Source: Coriobacteriia bacterium (lineage in GTDB: Bacteria; Actinomycetota; Coriobacteriia; Anaerosomatales; SLCP01). From it: a stretch of DNA of 64,000 nt. Of the stretch, positions 51,938 through 59,959 are shown one piece after another. Below the pieces are notes generated by a model. The model saw only the letters and a list, made by a program, of their open reading frames with translations, did not search any database and had not been told where the DNA came from. Positions within the stretch are counted from its first letter, which is position 1, and every line of letters starts with the position of its first letter. The DNA is taken from NCBI GenBank assembly GCA_007121015.1, contig SKMN01000025.1, positions 1-64,000 on the forward strand, in the 5' to 3' direction. Position numbers and translations under genes: made by a program.

Positions 51938-52293
51938 CACGGGGTGACCACGCGATCGTCGCGCTCGTTGTGGCTCTTGCGCTCGTGGTGGTGCCCGTGA
52001 CGATCGGGGCTTCGGTGCGATCGCCCGCAGAGGCGGTGCTCACCGGACCCGCAGGATCGAACAGCGTGCCTCTCGACGTACCCGCCACGTACGCGGTCGA
52101 AGGCCGGGGCGGGGTCGTGACGGTCCGTGTCGCCGACGGTCGTGCGTGGATCGCGCATGCTGAGTGTCCAGACGGACTGTGTGTCCGCTTCGGCGCCGCC
52201 GCACCCGGGCGTCCCGTCGTGTGCGCGCCTAACGGCGTAGCGGTCTCGGTGCAGGCCGGAGAGCGGGGTGCGCTCGATGCCCGCACGCGCTGA
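51934..52293 (+). CDS. NusG domain II-type exported protein
   Basis: The 119-aa protein has an N-terminal signal/anchor helix (AIVALVVALALVVVPVTIG) and a NusG-domain-II fold signature ECPDGLCVRFGAAAPGRPVVC with paired cysteines. In many anaerobic Gram-positives such genes stand beside Rnf, Gx transporter and ApbE genes, suggesting a role in Rnf or flavin maturation, which is unproven. The start is GTG 51934, coupled to rnfB. The ORF track starts it inside rnfB. Confidence 0.8.
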   Translation: MTRGDHAIVALVVALALVVVPVTIGASVRSPAEAVLTGPAGSNSVPLDVPATYAVEGRGGVVTVRVADGRAWIAHAECPDGLCVRFGAAAPGRPVVCAPNGVAVSVQAGERGALDARTR

Positions 52294-52807
52294 CACGACG
52301 TCGCTCGTGCAGACGGCACTCCTGCTCGCTGTCGCTTCGGTCATCGGCTACGTCGAGGCGGTGATGTGGCCGCCGCTTCCGGTACCCGGCCTCAAACTCG
52401 GTCTGGCCAACATCGCGGTCATCATCGCGCTGGTGTCGCTCGGCCCGGCCCGGGCGGCCGCCGTTTCTTTCGGCAGGGTGCTCGTCGTCGCCCTGGCGAG
52501 CGGTACCGTGGGAGGACCGGTCTTCGCGATGTCGCTGGCTGGCGCAGCTGCCTCGCTTGCGGTGATGGTCGCGCTGCGACGGTTCGGACCGCTGTTCTCC
52601 GTGGTCGGCTGGGCGGTGGCGGGATCGGCCGTCCACTGCCTCGCGCAACTCGGTGTCTCGGCGGTGTTCGTTGGAAGCACGGCACCTCTCGCGCTGGCGC
52701 CGCTCTCCCTCGGCCTGAGCCTTCCCTCCGGGCTTGTCATCGGATGTACCGCCCGTCTCCTGATCTCCCGCATACCCCGACCTGTCCTGTCGGCTGCTGG
52801 AAGGTAA
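52268..52807 (+). CDS. Gx transporter family protein (heptaprenyl diphosphate synthase component I-like)
   Basis: This 179-aa membrane protein of the COG4769 family has about five hydrophobic helices, with the conserved VPGLKLGLANIAVI segment and SGTVGGPVFAMSLAGA. Despite the historical name it resembles small-molecule transporter S components, and its common linkage to NusG-II and Rnf genes is repeated here. GTG 52268 is 4 nt from GGAGAG; ATG 52277 is an alternative. It overlaps the upstream gene by 26 nt. Confidence 0.8.
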   Translation: MRSMPARADTTSLVQTALLLAVASVIGYVEAVMWPPLPVPGLKLGLANIAVIIALVSLGPARAAAVSFGRVLVVALASGTVGGPVFAMSLAGAAASLAVMVALRRFGPLFSVVGWAVAGSAVHCLAQLGVSAVFVGSTAPLALAPLSLGLSLPSGLVIGCTARLLISRIPRPVLSAAGR

Positions 52808-52821
52808 GGAGGTGGGCGCCG

Positions 52822-53484
52822 ATGGCGCCTCGCCTGATGGGAAGCGAGCGTACCCCGCGTACGCTCGTTCTCTCCGGTCACCTGGAGTCTGTGTCCGACG
52901 CTGCGCTGCTCTCGATACTCATCGGGGAGGAGGGCGAGGAGCGTGGCCGAAGGCTGCTCGAAGCCTACCCGGTGCCGGATGCGCTCTGGAGAGCGAGCGC
53001 GGAAGACCTCACGTCGGTACCAGGGGTGGGCCCGGCCGGTGCCGCGCGCGTGCTCGCGTGCCTCGAGATGAGCAGGCGGGCCGCAGTGTGGCGTGGCGGG
53101 AGTCAGCGCAGCATCCAGACGCCAGAGGACGTCGTTGCCCTGTGCTGGCCGCAACTGCGCGGTGCCGAACGGGAACACTTCTGGTCACTCGCCCTCAACA
53201 CGAAGAACCGGCTCGTGCGCATGGTGGAGATCTCGGTCGGGAGCCTGAACGCGTCGATCGTACATCCGCGCGAGCTCTTCAAGGAGGCAGTGCGGTGCTC
53301 GGCGGCCTCGGTGGTGGTCGTGCACAATCATCCGAGCGGTGACCCGACACCGTCGGGAGCGGATATCCAGCTTACAAGGAGACTCGTCAGGGCGGGTGAC
53401 GTCCTCGGCATCGAAGTGCTCGACCACGTCATCATCGGCGATGGAGGAGAGCACGCGTCTCTGCGGGACCTCGGCCTCATGTGA
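52822..53484 (+). CDS. radC: RadC/MPN-family JAB1-type protein
   Basis: The 220-aa protein has an N-terminal helix-hairpin-helix region (LTSVPGVGPAGAARVLA) and a C-terminal JAMM-type metal site (HNHPSGDPTPS). RadC-like proteins were linked to DNA repair, but the function is unsettled. The start is ATG 52822 with AAGGAGGT 8 nt upstream; the ORF-track frame begins 152 codons too early. It stands directly before mreB, a common order in Gram-positives. Confidence 0.9.
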   Translation: MAPRLMGSERTPRTLVLSGHLESVSDAALLSILIGEEGEERGRRLLEAYPVPDALWRASAEDLTSVPGVGPAGAARVLACLEMSRRAAVWRGGSQRSIQTPEDVVALCWPQLRGAEREHFWSLALNTKNRLVRMVEISVGSLNASIVHPRELFKEAVRCSAASVVVVHNHPSGDPTPSGADIQLTRRLVRAGDVLGIEVLDHVIIGDGGEHASLRDLGLM

Positions 53485-53514
53485 GTGGCGCGCATCCGTC
53501 ACCGTCCCGACACC

Positions 53515-53542
53515 TGGTCACCATACGTCGCTGTGCTACACT
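53515..53542 (+). promoter_or_regulatory. Possible promoter for the mreB operon
   Basis: TGGTCA and TACACT are 16 nt apart, 51 nt before the mreB start. The -10 is good, and the -35 matches consensus at three or four positions. Confidence 0.4.
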
Positions 53543-53592
53543 CATCCGGTCCGGGAGCAGGGAGTTCGCGTGCGAAAGGAGCCGCACCGACC

Positions 53593-54633
53593 GTGTCGCT
53601 CATCGACATGTTCTTCAACTCGTGGGGCGGTGACATGGCCGTCGACCTCGGGACAGCGAATACACTCGTGTCCGTGCGTGGCAGAGGCATCGTGCTCATC
53701 GAGCCTTCGGTCGTCGCGGTGGAAAAGGACACGAAACGCGTGTTGGCCGTGGGCATCGAGGCCAAACGCATGTTGGGTCGTACCCCCGGCAGCATCGTCG
53801 CTATCCGTCCGCTCAAGGACGGCGTGATCGCGGACTTCGAGGTCACCGAGTCGATGCTTCGCTACTTCATCAGCAAGACGCGCGTGAAGCGTTACCCCTG
53901 GCAGCCTAAGCCTCGGGTCGTGGTCTGCGTGCCGAGCGGCGTGACCGAGGTCGAGAAGCGCGCCGTCTTCGAGGCGACGATGCAGGCGGGCGCGCGACAG
54001 GCGTACCTCATCGAGGAGCCGATGGCCGCAGCTATCGGGTCGGGCCTGCCGATCCAGGAGCCCACCGGCAACATGGTCGTCGACGTCGGCGGCGGGACCA
54101 CCGAGGTGGCGGTCATATCGCTCGGCGGCATCGTCGTGGCGCAGTCGATCAGGATAGCCGGCGACGAGTTCGACGAGGCGATCATCGGCCACGTCAAGCG
54201 GGCGTACAACGTACTCATCGGCGAGAGGACGGCCGAGGAGATCAAGTTCGAGATCGGCAGCGCGTGGCCGCTGCTCGAGGAGATCGATGTCGAGATACGC
54301 GGACGGGACCTCCTCACGGGCCTGCCGCGCACGGTCACGATGGAGTCCGAGGAGATCCGCGAGGCCCTCGAGGAGCCGATAGCCGCCATCGTAGCGGCCG
54401 TGAAGGGCACCCTCGAGCAGACACCGCCAGAACTGGCAAGCGACCTTATGGAGTACGGGATCGTGCTCACCGGCGGCGGGGCCTTGCTCAAGGGGCTCGA
54501 CGAGCGGATCAAGCACGAGACGGGTATGCCCGTGCACGTCTCGGAGAACGCGTTGACCAACGTGGTCGACGGGTCCGCGCAAGCCCTCGAGGAGATCGAC
54601 GCGCTCAAGAAGGTCCTCACTGGCTCACGGTAG
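53593..54633 (+). CDS. mreB: Rod-shape-determining protein MreB
   Basis: The 346-aa actin-like cytoskeletal ATPase guides lateral wall synthesis. Phosphate 1 is [11 protein letters not shown], phosphate 2 [13 protein letters not shown], and the adenosine motif [11 protein letters not shown]. The start is GTG 53593, with GGAG about 9-12 nt upstream; ATG 53608 (MFFNSWGG) is close to the usual family start and cannot be excluded. The first of mreB-mreC-mreD-PBP2-rodA in one direction. Confidence 0.95.
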   Translation: MSLIDMFFNSWGGDMAVDLGTANTLVSVRGRGIVLIEPSVVAVEKDTKRVLAVGIEAKRMLGRTPGSIVAIRPLKDGVIADFEVTESMLRYFISKTRVKRYPWQPKPRVVVCVPSGVTEVEKRAVFEATMQAGARQAYLIEEPMAAAIGSGLPIQEPTGNMVVDVGGGTTEVAVISLGGIVVAQSIRIAGDEFDEAIIGHVKRAYNVLIGERTAEEIKFEIGSAWPLLEEIDVEIRGRDLLTGLPRTVTMESEEIREALEEPIAAIVAAVKGTLEQTPPELASDLMEYGIVLTGGGALLKGLDERIKHETGMPVHVSENALTNVVDGSAQALEEIDALKKVLTGSR

Positions 54634-54642
54634 GAACACACC

Positions 54643-55497
54643 ATGAGGTTCTCTCAGCGCGAGAAATCAGGCGGCGGCTGGGTGCTTGTCGCGCTCGTCA
54701 TCGTAGCGTTCCTGCTTACGACCCTTTACTACCGCGAGGGCGAGGCTGGACCGCTTCGCCAGGTCCGCAGTGTCGTCCACGGCGTGACGGCCCCAGTCGG
54801 CCGGGCGGGAGCGTTCCTCACGTCTCCTGTGAGAGCCGTCGGCGGTTGGTTGTCGGGGGTGACCGTCTCGCGCGCCGAGCTCGAAGCGCTCGAGGACCAG
54901 AATGCGACGCTGCGCCAGCGCATCGTCGAGCTCGAGGAAGCACGGCTCGAGAACGAGCGTCTCCGTGAACTCGTCGGGTTCGTCGAGGCGCGCGAATTCG
55001 ACGCGGTCGGAGCCCGCATCATCGCGCGACCGGTCAATGTGTGGGAAGCGGTCGTGACGATCGATGCCGGTACCGCCGACGGCATCGAGCCGGAGATGCC
55101 GGTGCTCACCGCACACGGGTTGCTCGGCAAAGTGACAGAGGTGTCGGAGCGATCGAGCAGGGTGAGACTCATCACGGACCAGCAGAGCGGCGTCGCCGCG
55201 ATGCTGCAATCGAGCAGGGCCGAGGGAGTGGTCACCGGCTCCATCGACGGAGAGCTGTCCATGGAGTTCGTGAGCAGGGAGGCGACCGTGACCGTCGGTG
55301 ACGCTGTCTTGAGTTCCGGACTCGGCGGCGTATATCCGCGCGGGCTGTTCATCGGCGAGGTCGCCCAAGTGCAACAGGCTGAGGCCGACCTTCATCCCGC
55401 GATACGCGTGCGCTCCAACGTCCGGTTGGCGTCCATCGAGGAGGTGCTCGTCCTTATCGGTGTCGTCGGCGAGGTCGAGGGAGGGGGTGGAGAGTGA
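54643..55497 (+). CDS. mreC: Cell shape-determining protein MreC
   Basis: The 284-aa protein has one N-terminal transmembrane helix (VLVALVIVAFLLTTLYY), a coiled coil at about 75-108 (LEALEDQNATLRQRIVELEEARLEN, in part), and the beta-rich MreC domain. It links MreB to the external synthesis machinery. It follows mreB by 9 nt and overlaps mreD (GTGA). Confidence 0.92.
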   Translation: MRFSQREKSGGGWVLVALVIVAFLLTTLYYREGEAGPLRQVRSVVHGVTAPVGRAGAFLTSPVRAVGGWLSGVTVSRAELEALEDQNATLRQRIVELEEARLENERLRELVGFVEAREFDAVGARIIARPVNVWEAVVTIDAGTADGIEPEMPVLTAHGLLGKVTEVSERSSRVRLITDQQSGVAAMLQSSRAEGVVTGSIDGELSMEFVSREATVTVGDAVLSSGLGGVYPRGLFIGEVAQVQQAEADLHPAIRVRSNVRLASIEEVLVLIGVVGEVEGGGGE

Positions 55498-56006
55498 GTC
55501 GTGTACTCCCGGCAGCGGGCTCACTGCTCGTAGCGCTCCTCTTGCACGTCGGGCTCGCGCCGTACATCGCCATCGGCGGGGTGTCGCCCAACATCTTGCT
55601 GGTCGTCGTGGTCACGCTCGGGCTCGCTCAGGGTCCGCGTGCCGGGATGTTCGCCGGCTTCGCTGGTGGCCTTCTCTTTGACCTCGTGGGCACGGCTCCC
55701 ATCGGCCCGGGCGCGCTCGTGTTCTGTCTTGCTGCCTACCTGGCGGGCTCGCTCAAGGAGAACACGTTCGCAGAAGGCTGGTCGGTGCCGCTCGTCGTCT
55801 TGTTCTTGGCCAGTGTGGTGGCGGAGACGGCATACGGGATCGCACTCGCTTTCCTCGGCGAAGGAGCGATGGGCTTCCTCGCGTTCCTCACGGTCGTCGT
55901 GCCGGGTGCGCTGTATAATGTGGCGACGGCGGTCGTGGTCTATCCATGGCTGGCCCGGTTCTTGCGTGACGAGCGCTCGATGACCATGTTCCGGCGCCTG
56001 TCGTAA
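55494..56006 (+). CDS. mreD: Rod-shape-determining protein MreD
   Basis: The 170-aa polytopic membrane protein of the MreD family has several hydrophobic helices and the characteristic GGLLFDLVGTAPIGPGALVF stretch. It starts at GTG 55494, overlapping mreC. It partners with MreC in the elongasome. Confidence 0.88.
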   Translation: MSRVLPAAGSLLVALLLHVGLAPYIAIGGVSPNILLVVVVTLGLAQGPRAGMFAGFAGGLLFDLVGTAPIGPGALVFCLAAYLAGSLKENTFAEGWSVPLVVLFLASVVAETAYGIALAFLGEGAMGFLAFLTVVVPGALYNVATAVVVYPWLARFLRDERSMTMFRRLS

Positions 56007-56060
56007 GACGGCGTCGGCCCCTCGCCGTCGTCACCTTCCGGGGGCTTCAGGGAGATTTCC

Positions 56061-57917
56061 ATGTCCACCTACCAGGAACGATTGAGACATCGCTACGCCG
56101 TGCTCGCGGCGGCGTTCCTTGTCGCGCTCGGCGTACTCTTCATCCGGTTGTGGAGCATGCAGGTCCTCTCGGGTGACGAGTTCGCGGCTGCCGCGGAGAA
56201 CAACCGGGTGCGAGAGATCGCGATCGAAGCCCCGCGCGGCCGGATCCTCGACCGCAACGGTGAGCCGCTTGTGACGAACCGCTCGACCCTCGGCGTCACG
56301 GTCCCTCCTACGGCGATGAACGACGAGGACCTCCTCTACCGGCTCTCCGTCGTGCTCGACATGCCCTACGATGACGTGGTCGAGCGTGTCTCCTCGGTCA
56401 GGGAGGCGCCGCTCAAGCCGCGTCTCGTCGCCGTCGACGTCCCGATGCGCGTCGTCGCCTATCTCGCGGAACACCAGACCGACTTTCCCGGGGTCGAGGT
56501 ATCCGTCGTCCCGGTGCGCGAGTACCCGCACGGCATGCTTGCGGCACACGTCCTCGGTTACACGGGCGAGATCTCCGAGGTACAGCTCGAGGAGACGGAC
56601 ATGGCCGACTACGCGTTCGGAGACATCGTCGGCAAGTCCGGAGCCGAGCGCCAGTACGAGTCGGTGCTGCAGGGCCTCAAGGGATACCAGCGCGTCGAGG
56701 TCGACGCGATGGGCTCGCCTCGCAGGGTCATCGACGAGGCCGAGCCGGTCGCCGGACGCGACATCATGCTGACGATCGACATCGACGTCCAGGCGGTGGC
56801 CGAGCAGGCGCTCGTCGACGCGCTCGCCGACGCGCGTGCCGACGAGTTCCCGAACGCACGGGCGGGCGCCGCGGTCGCGCTCGACGTGCGGACGGGCGAA
56901 GTGCTCGCGATGGCGAGTATGCCGACGTACGACCCGACCCTGTTCACCGGCGGTATCTCACAGGTCGAGTGGGACCGCCTCAATGCCAAGGACAGCGAGT
57001 ACCCGCTCAACAACCGTGCGATCCAGGCGGCGTATCCGCCTGCCTCCACGTTCAAGGTGGTGACTGCGCTTGCCGGACTCGAGCACGGTGTCACGTCGAC
57101 GGGCAGCTCGTACTATTGCACCGGCCTGTGGACCGGGATGGGCGAGGAGTGGGGCAAGCGGTGTTGGAACCGCCGCGGGCACGGCTCGATCGGTTTCACC
57201 GGCGGCATGGCCCACTCGTGCGACACCGTGTATTACGAGATCGGCCACGAGCTACACAAGCGTGGCAACGAGGAACTTCAGGCGTGGTCGCGCAGGTTCG
57301 GTCTTGGCTCCACGCTCGGGATCGACCTGCCGGGAGAGGTCGAGGGCAGGGTCCCCGACGCCGCGTGGAAGGCGGAGTTCAACCGCAACTACCCCGAGTA
57401 CCGTGCGTGGCTCCCAGGCGACACGGTCAACATCTCGATCGGCCAGGGCGACATGCTCACGACCCCGCTGCAGATGGCCGCCGCGTTCGCGGGGATAGGC
57501 AACGGCGGCGAGATCATGCGTCCGTACGTCCTGAAGGAGGTACTCGATTCGAAGGGCGAGTCGGTCCGCACGTCCGAGCCCGAGGTCGTCCAGGAGATCG
57601 GGGCCTCCGAGGCGAACCTGAGGGCGGTCCACGAGTCCCTCATCGCGGTCACCACGCAGGGCACCGGCGCGAGCGCGTTCCGGTCGTTCGGTGCGACCGT
57701 GGCCGGCAAGACGGGTACCGCCGAGGTCTACGGTCGTGACGACTACGCGTGGTTCACGGCATACGCTCCGGCCGAGGACCCCCGGTACGCGGTCGCCGTC
57801 GTCCTCGAACAGGGCGGTCACGGTGGTGCGATAGCCGGGCCCGCGGCCCGCTCCATCCTCGCCCGACTACTCGGCCTCCCGGTCGACCACATCACCGCCG
57901 AGGACAGGTCACGGTGA
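56061..57917 (+). CDS. mrdA: Penicillin-binding protein 2 (class B transpeptidase)
   Basis: This 618-aa class B PBP for cell elongation has one N-terminal transmembrane helix (about 14-35), the dimerisation/pedestal domain with RGRILDRNGEPLVTNR, and the transpeptidase domain with the active Ser in PPASTFKV, the SCD motif (HSCDTVYYE), and KTGTAEV. It is expected to work with the SEDS glycosyltransferase RodA encoded next. ATG 56061 follows AGGGAG. Confidence 0.95.
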   Translation: MSTYQERLRHRYAVLAAAFLVALGVLFIRLWSMQVLSGDEFAAAAENNRVREIAIEAPRGRILDRNGEPLVTNRSTLGVTVPPTAMNDEDLLYRLSVVLDMPYDDVVERVSSVREAPLKPRLVAVDVPMRVVAYLAEHQTDFPGVEVSVVPVREYPHGMLAAHVLGYTGEISEVQLEETDMADYAFGDIVGKSGAERQYESVLQGLKGYQRVEVDAMGSPRRVIDEAEPVAGRDIMLTIDIDVQAVAEQALVDALADARADEFPNARAGAAVALDVRTGEVLAMASMPTYDPTLFTGGISQVEWDRLNAKDSEYPLNNRAIQAAYPPASTFKVVTALAGLEHGVTSTGSSYYCTGLWTGMGEEWGKRCWNRRGHGSIGFTGGMAHSCDTVYYEIGHELHKRGNEELQAWSRRFGLGSTLGIDLPGEVEGRVPDAAWKAEFNRNYPEYRAWLPGDTVNISIGQGDMLTTPLQMAAAFAGIGNGGEIMRPYVLKEVLDSKGESVRTSEPEVVQEIGASEANLRAVHESLIAVTTQGTGASAFRSFGATVAGKTGTAEVYGRDDYAWFTAYAPAEDPRYAVAVVLEQGGHGGAIAGPAARSILARLLGLPVDHITAEDRSR

Positions 57918-57924
57918 TGCGACG

Positions 57925-59037
57925 GTGACGAGCCGCATCGACACGCTCCGCAAGTCGGTCAACACCCCACTCGTCGTCGTCGTGACGCTGCTCCTCGCGT
58001 ACGGCGCCCTCATGGTCCACTCCGCGACCTCGGGGTTCGGGTCGGGTACGGCGATGTTCATGCGACAGATGTTCGGCATCGCGATAGGCCTCGGGTTCCT
58101 TGCGGTCGCGTGGAAGATCGACTATCGCAAGTTCGACGACTGGCTCGGCCCGCTCGTCGCACTCAACGCGTTCCTTGTCATCTCGCCCCGCATCCCGGGC
58201 CTCGGCTCGCAGGTCTCCGGTGCGACGCGCTGGCTCGAGATCGGCGGTGTGTCGCTGTTCCAGCCCTCCGAGCCCGCGAAACTCCTCACGATCCTGATCA
58301 TGGCCATCGTCATCTCGCGCTTCAAGGGGAGGATCGAGCGCGGGCAGGACGTCGCGAAAGTGATGGCGTACCTCGCGCTCCCGTTCGGCCTCATCCTCCT
58401 GCAGCCCGACCTCGGGACGGGGCTCGTATTCATCGCGATCACCCTCGGCATGCTGCTCGTGGGAGGGATGAAGCCGCGCTTCTTCCTCATCATGGCGCTC
58501 GTTGCCGTCGTCGGCGTGGGCACGGTGATCCAACTGGATCTCATCAAGGACTACCAGCGCGACCGGCTACTCGTGTTCCTCGACCCCGAGCACGACACGC
58601 GTGGCGCGGGCTACAACCTGCACCAGTCGATGATCGCCATCGGCTCGGGTGGGCTGACCGGCAAGGGCCTCGGGCAGGGCACGCAGTCGAACCTCAACTT
58701 CCTGCCCGAGCGTCACACCGACTTCATCTTCTCGGTGCTCGGAGAGGAACTCGGCTTCGTCGGCGCGGTCGTGCTCCTTCTCTTGTACCTCGGACTCCTC
58801 GTGACCGCGCTCGAGATCGCGACTTCCGCCCGCGACCTGCTGCAGTCGCTCATCGCGGTAGGCCTCATCAGCATGTGGACGTTCCAGATCCTGCAGAACA
58901 TCGGCATGACCGTCGGCATCCTGCCGATCACGGGTCTTCCACTCCCGTTCATGAGTTTCGGATCCTCGTTCATGATCACGAATCTGGCCGGAACGGGTAT
59001 GCTCCTTTCCGTATGGGCCAGACGCCGAGCCGCCTAA
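57925..59037 (+). CDS. rodA: Peptidoglycan glycosyltransferase RodA (SEDS)
   Basis: The 370-aa polytopic SEDS protein polymerises lipid II. It has about ten hydrophobic helices, and the family stretches FQPSEPAKL, LLQPDLGTGLVF (with the catalytic-type Asp), FLPERHTDFIFSVLGEELGF and LPLPFMSFGSS. The start is GTG 57925, 7 nt after the PBP2 stop; a nearer ATG runs into a stop after three codons. It is the partner of the upstream PBP2. Confidence 0.94.
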   Translation: MTSRIDTLRKSVNTPLVVVVTLLLAYGALMVHSATSGFGSGTAMFMRQMFGIAIGLGFLAVAWKIDYRKFDDWLGPLVALNAFLVISPRIPGLGSQVSGATRWLEIGGVSLFQPSEPAKLLTILIMAIVISRFKGRIERGQDVAKVMAYLALPFGLILLQPDLGTGLVFIAITLGMLLVGGMKPRFFLIMALVAVVGVGTVIQLDLIKDYQRDRLLVFLDPEHDTRGAGYNLHQSMIAIGSGGLTGKGLGQGTQSNLNFLPERHTDFIFSVLGEELGFVGAVVLLLLYLGLLVTALEIATSARDLLQSLIAVGLISMWTFQILQNIGMTVGILPITGLPLPFMSFGSSFMITNLAGTGMLLSVWARRRAA

Positions 59038-59062
59038 GACCGATCGCCGAGGAGGGATATGT

Positions 59063-59959
59063 GTGGCCCTGCCAGTCAACGTGAGGGACATCGTACGCTC
59101 GAGCACCAAGATCCGCGAGGAGCGCGAGAAGCCGCTCCGCATCGCGATCATCATCGAGGCGAACGCGCCCGACGAGCTCATCGACGCGGTGAGGGATCGT
59201 TTCCGGCCGCAGACCGCCGGGGCCAAGCTCGGACTCGAGGTCGCCGAGCCGGGCGTGTCCATCGGCTTCCACGCGTCGACCGACGTGGTCATCGGCCTGG
59301 TGGGCACCGGTAGCGGCGGTCTTGCCGGGGTGCTCGCTGACGCGCGCGAGCAGGGGTTGCACACCGTTGCGGTCGGCGTGTCGCCGCGCCACATAGAGGT
59401 CGCTGAGCGTGTGGGCCACCCGTACGCCGATACCGTCGCGGCAATCGACCCCTTGACTGCCGTGGACGCCGAGCTCGCGTCGTGGCTCGTCGAGCGGCTG
59501 GCGGGGAAGCGACTCGCGCTCGCTCACAACTTCGCATTCATGCGCTCCGCGGTCGCCGAGGAGGCCATCAAGGCGACCGCCACGCAGAACGCGCTCGTCG
59601 GCGCCGTACTGTTCATCCCCGGCGCCGACATGCCGGTGATGACGCTCAACCAAGCCAAGATGCTGCTCCAGATCGCCGCCGCGTACGGCGAGCCTCTTGG
59701 TGCGGAGCGCGCTAAGGAGTTGCTCGCGGTCGTAGGCGGCGGATTCGCCCTCAGGGCCGTGGCCCGTCAGGCGCTCGGTTTCGTCCCCGGGTTCGGGTGG
59801 GCGATAAAGGGTGCTGTGGGCTACGCCGGGACACTCGCGATGGGTAAGGCAGCGGTCACCTACTTCGAGCAGGGCGGGGATTTCTCCAACATGGCCCGCA
59901 AAGCCGTCGAAGCAAGGGATGCCGCCGTGAGGCGTCTCAAGGACGCCCGTGCCTGCTGA
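59063..59959 (+). CDS. DUF697-domain protein
   Basis: The 298-aa protein has an N-terminal half that looks like an alpha/beta Rossmann domain, but it shows no P-loop GTPase motif. The C-terminal half matches DUF697/YcjF-type helical domains (AIKATATQNALVGAVLFIPGAD, AVARQALGFVPGFGWAIKG) that usually follow a GTPase domain and associate with membranes. Function is unknown. GTG 59063 follows GAGGAGGG. It overlaps the radical SAM gene by 11 nt, and it sits between the elongasome operon and the tRNA/RNA-linked genes. Confidence 0.75.
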   Translation: MALPVNVRDIVRSSTKIREEREKPLRIAIIIEANAPDELIDAVRDRFRPQTAGAKLGLEVAEPGVSIGFHASTDVVIGLVGTGSGGLAGVLADAREQGLHTVAVGVSPRHIEVAERVGHPYADTVAAIDPLTAVDAELASWLVERLAGKRLALAHNFAFMRSAVAEEAIKATATQNALVGAVLFIPGADMPVMTLNQAKMLLQIAAAYGEPLGAERAKELLAVVGGGFALRAVARQALGFVPGFGWAIKGAVGYAGTLAMGKAAVTYFEQGGDFSNMARKAVEARDAAVRRLKDARAC

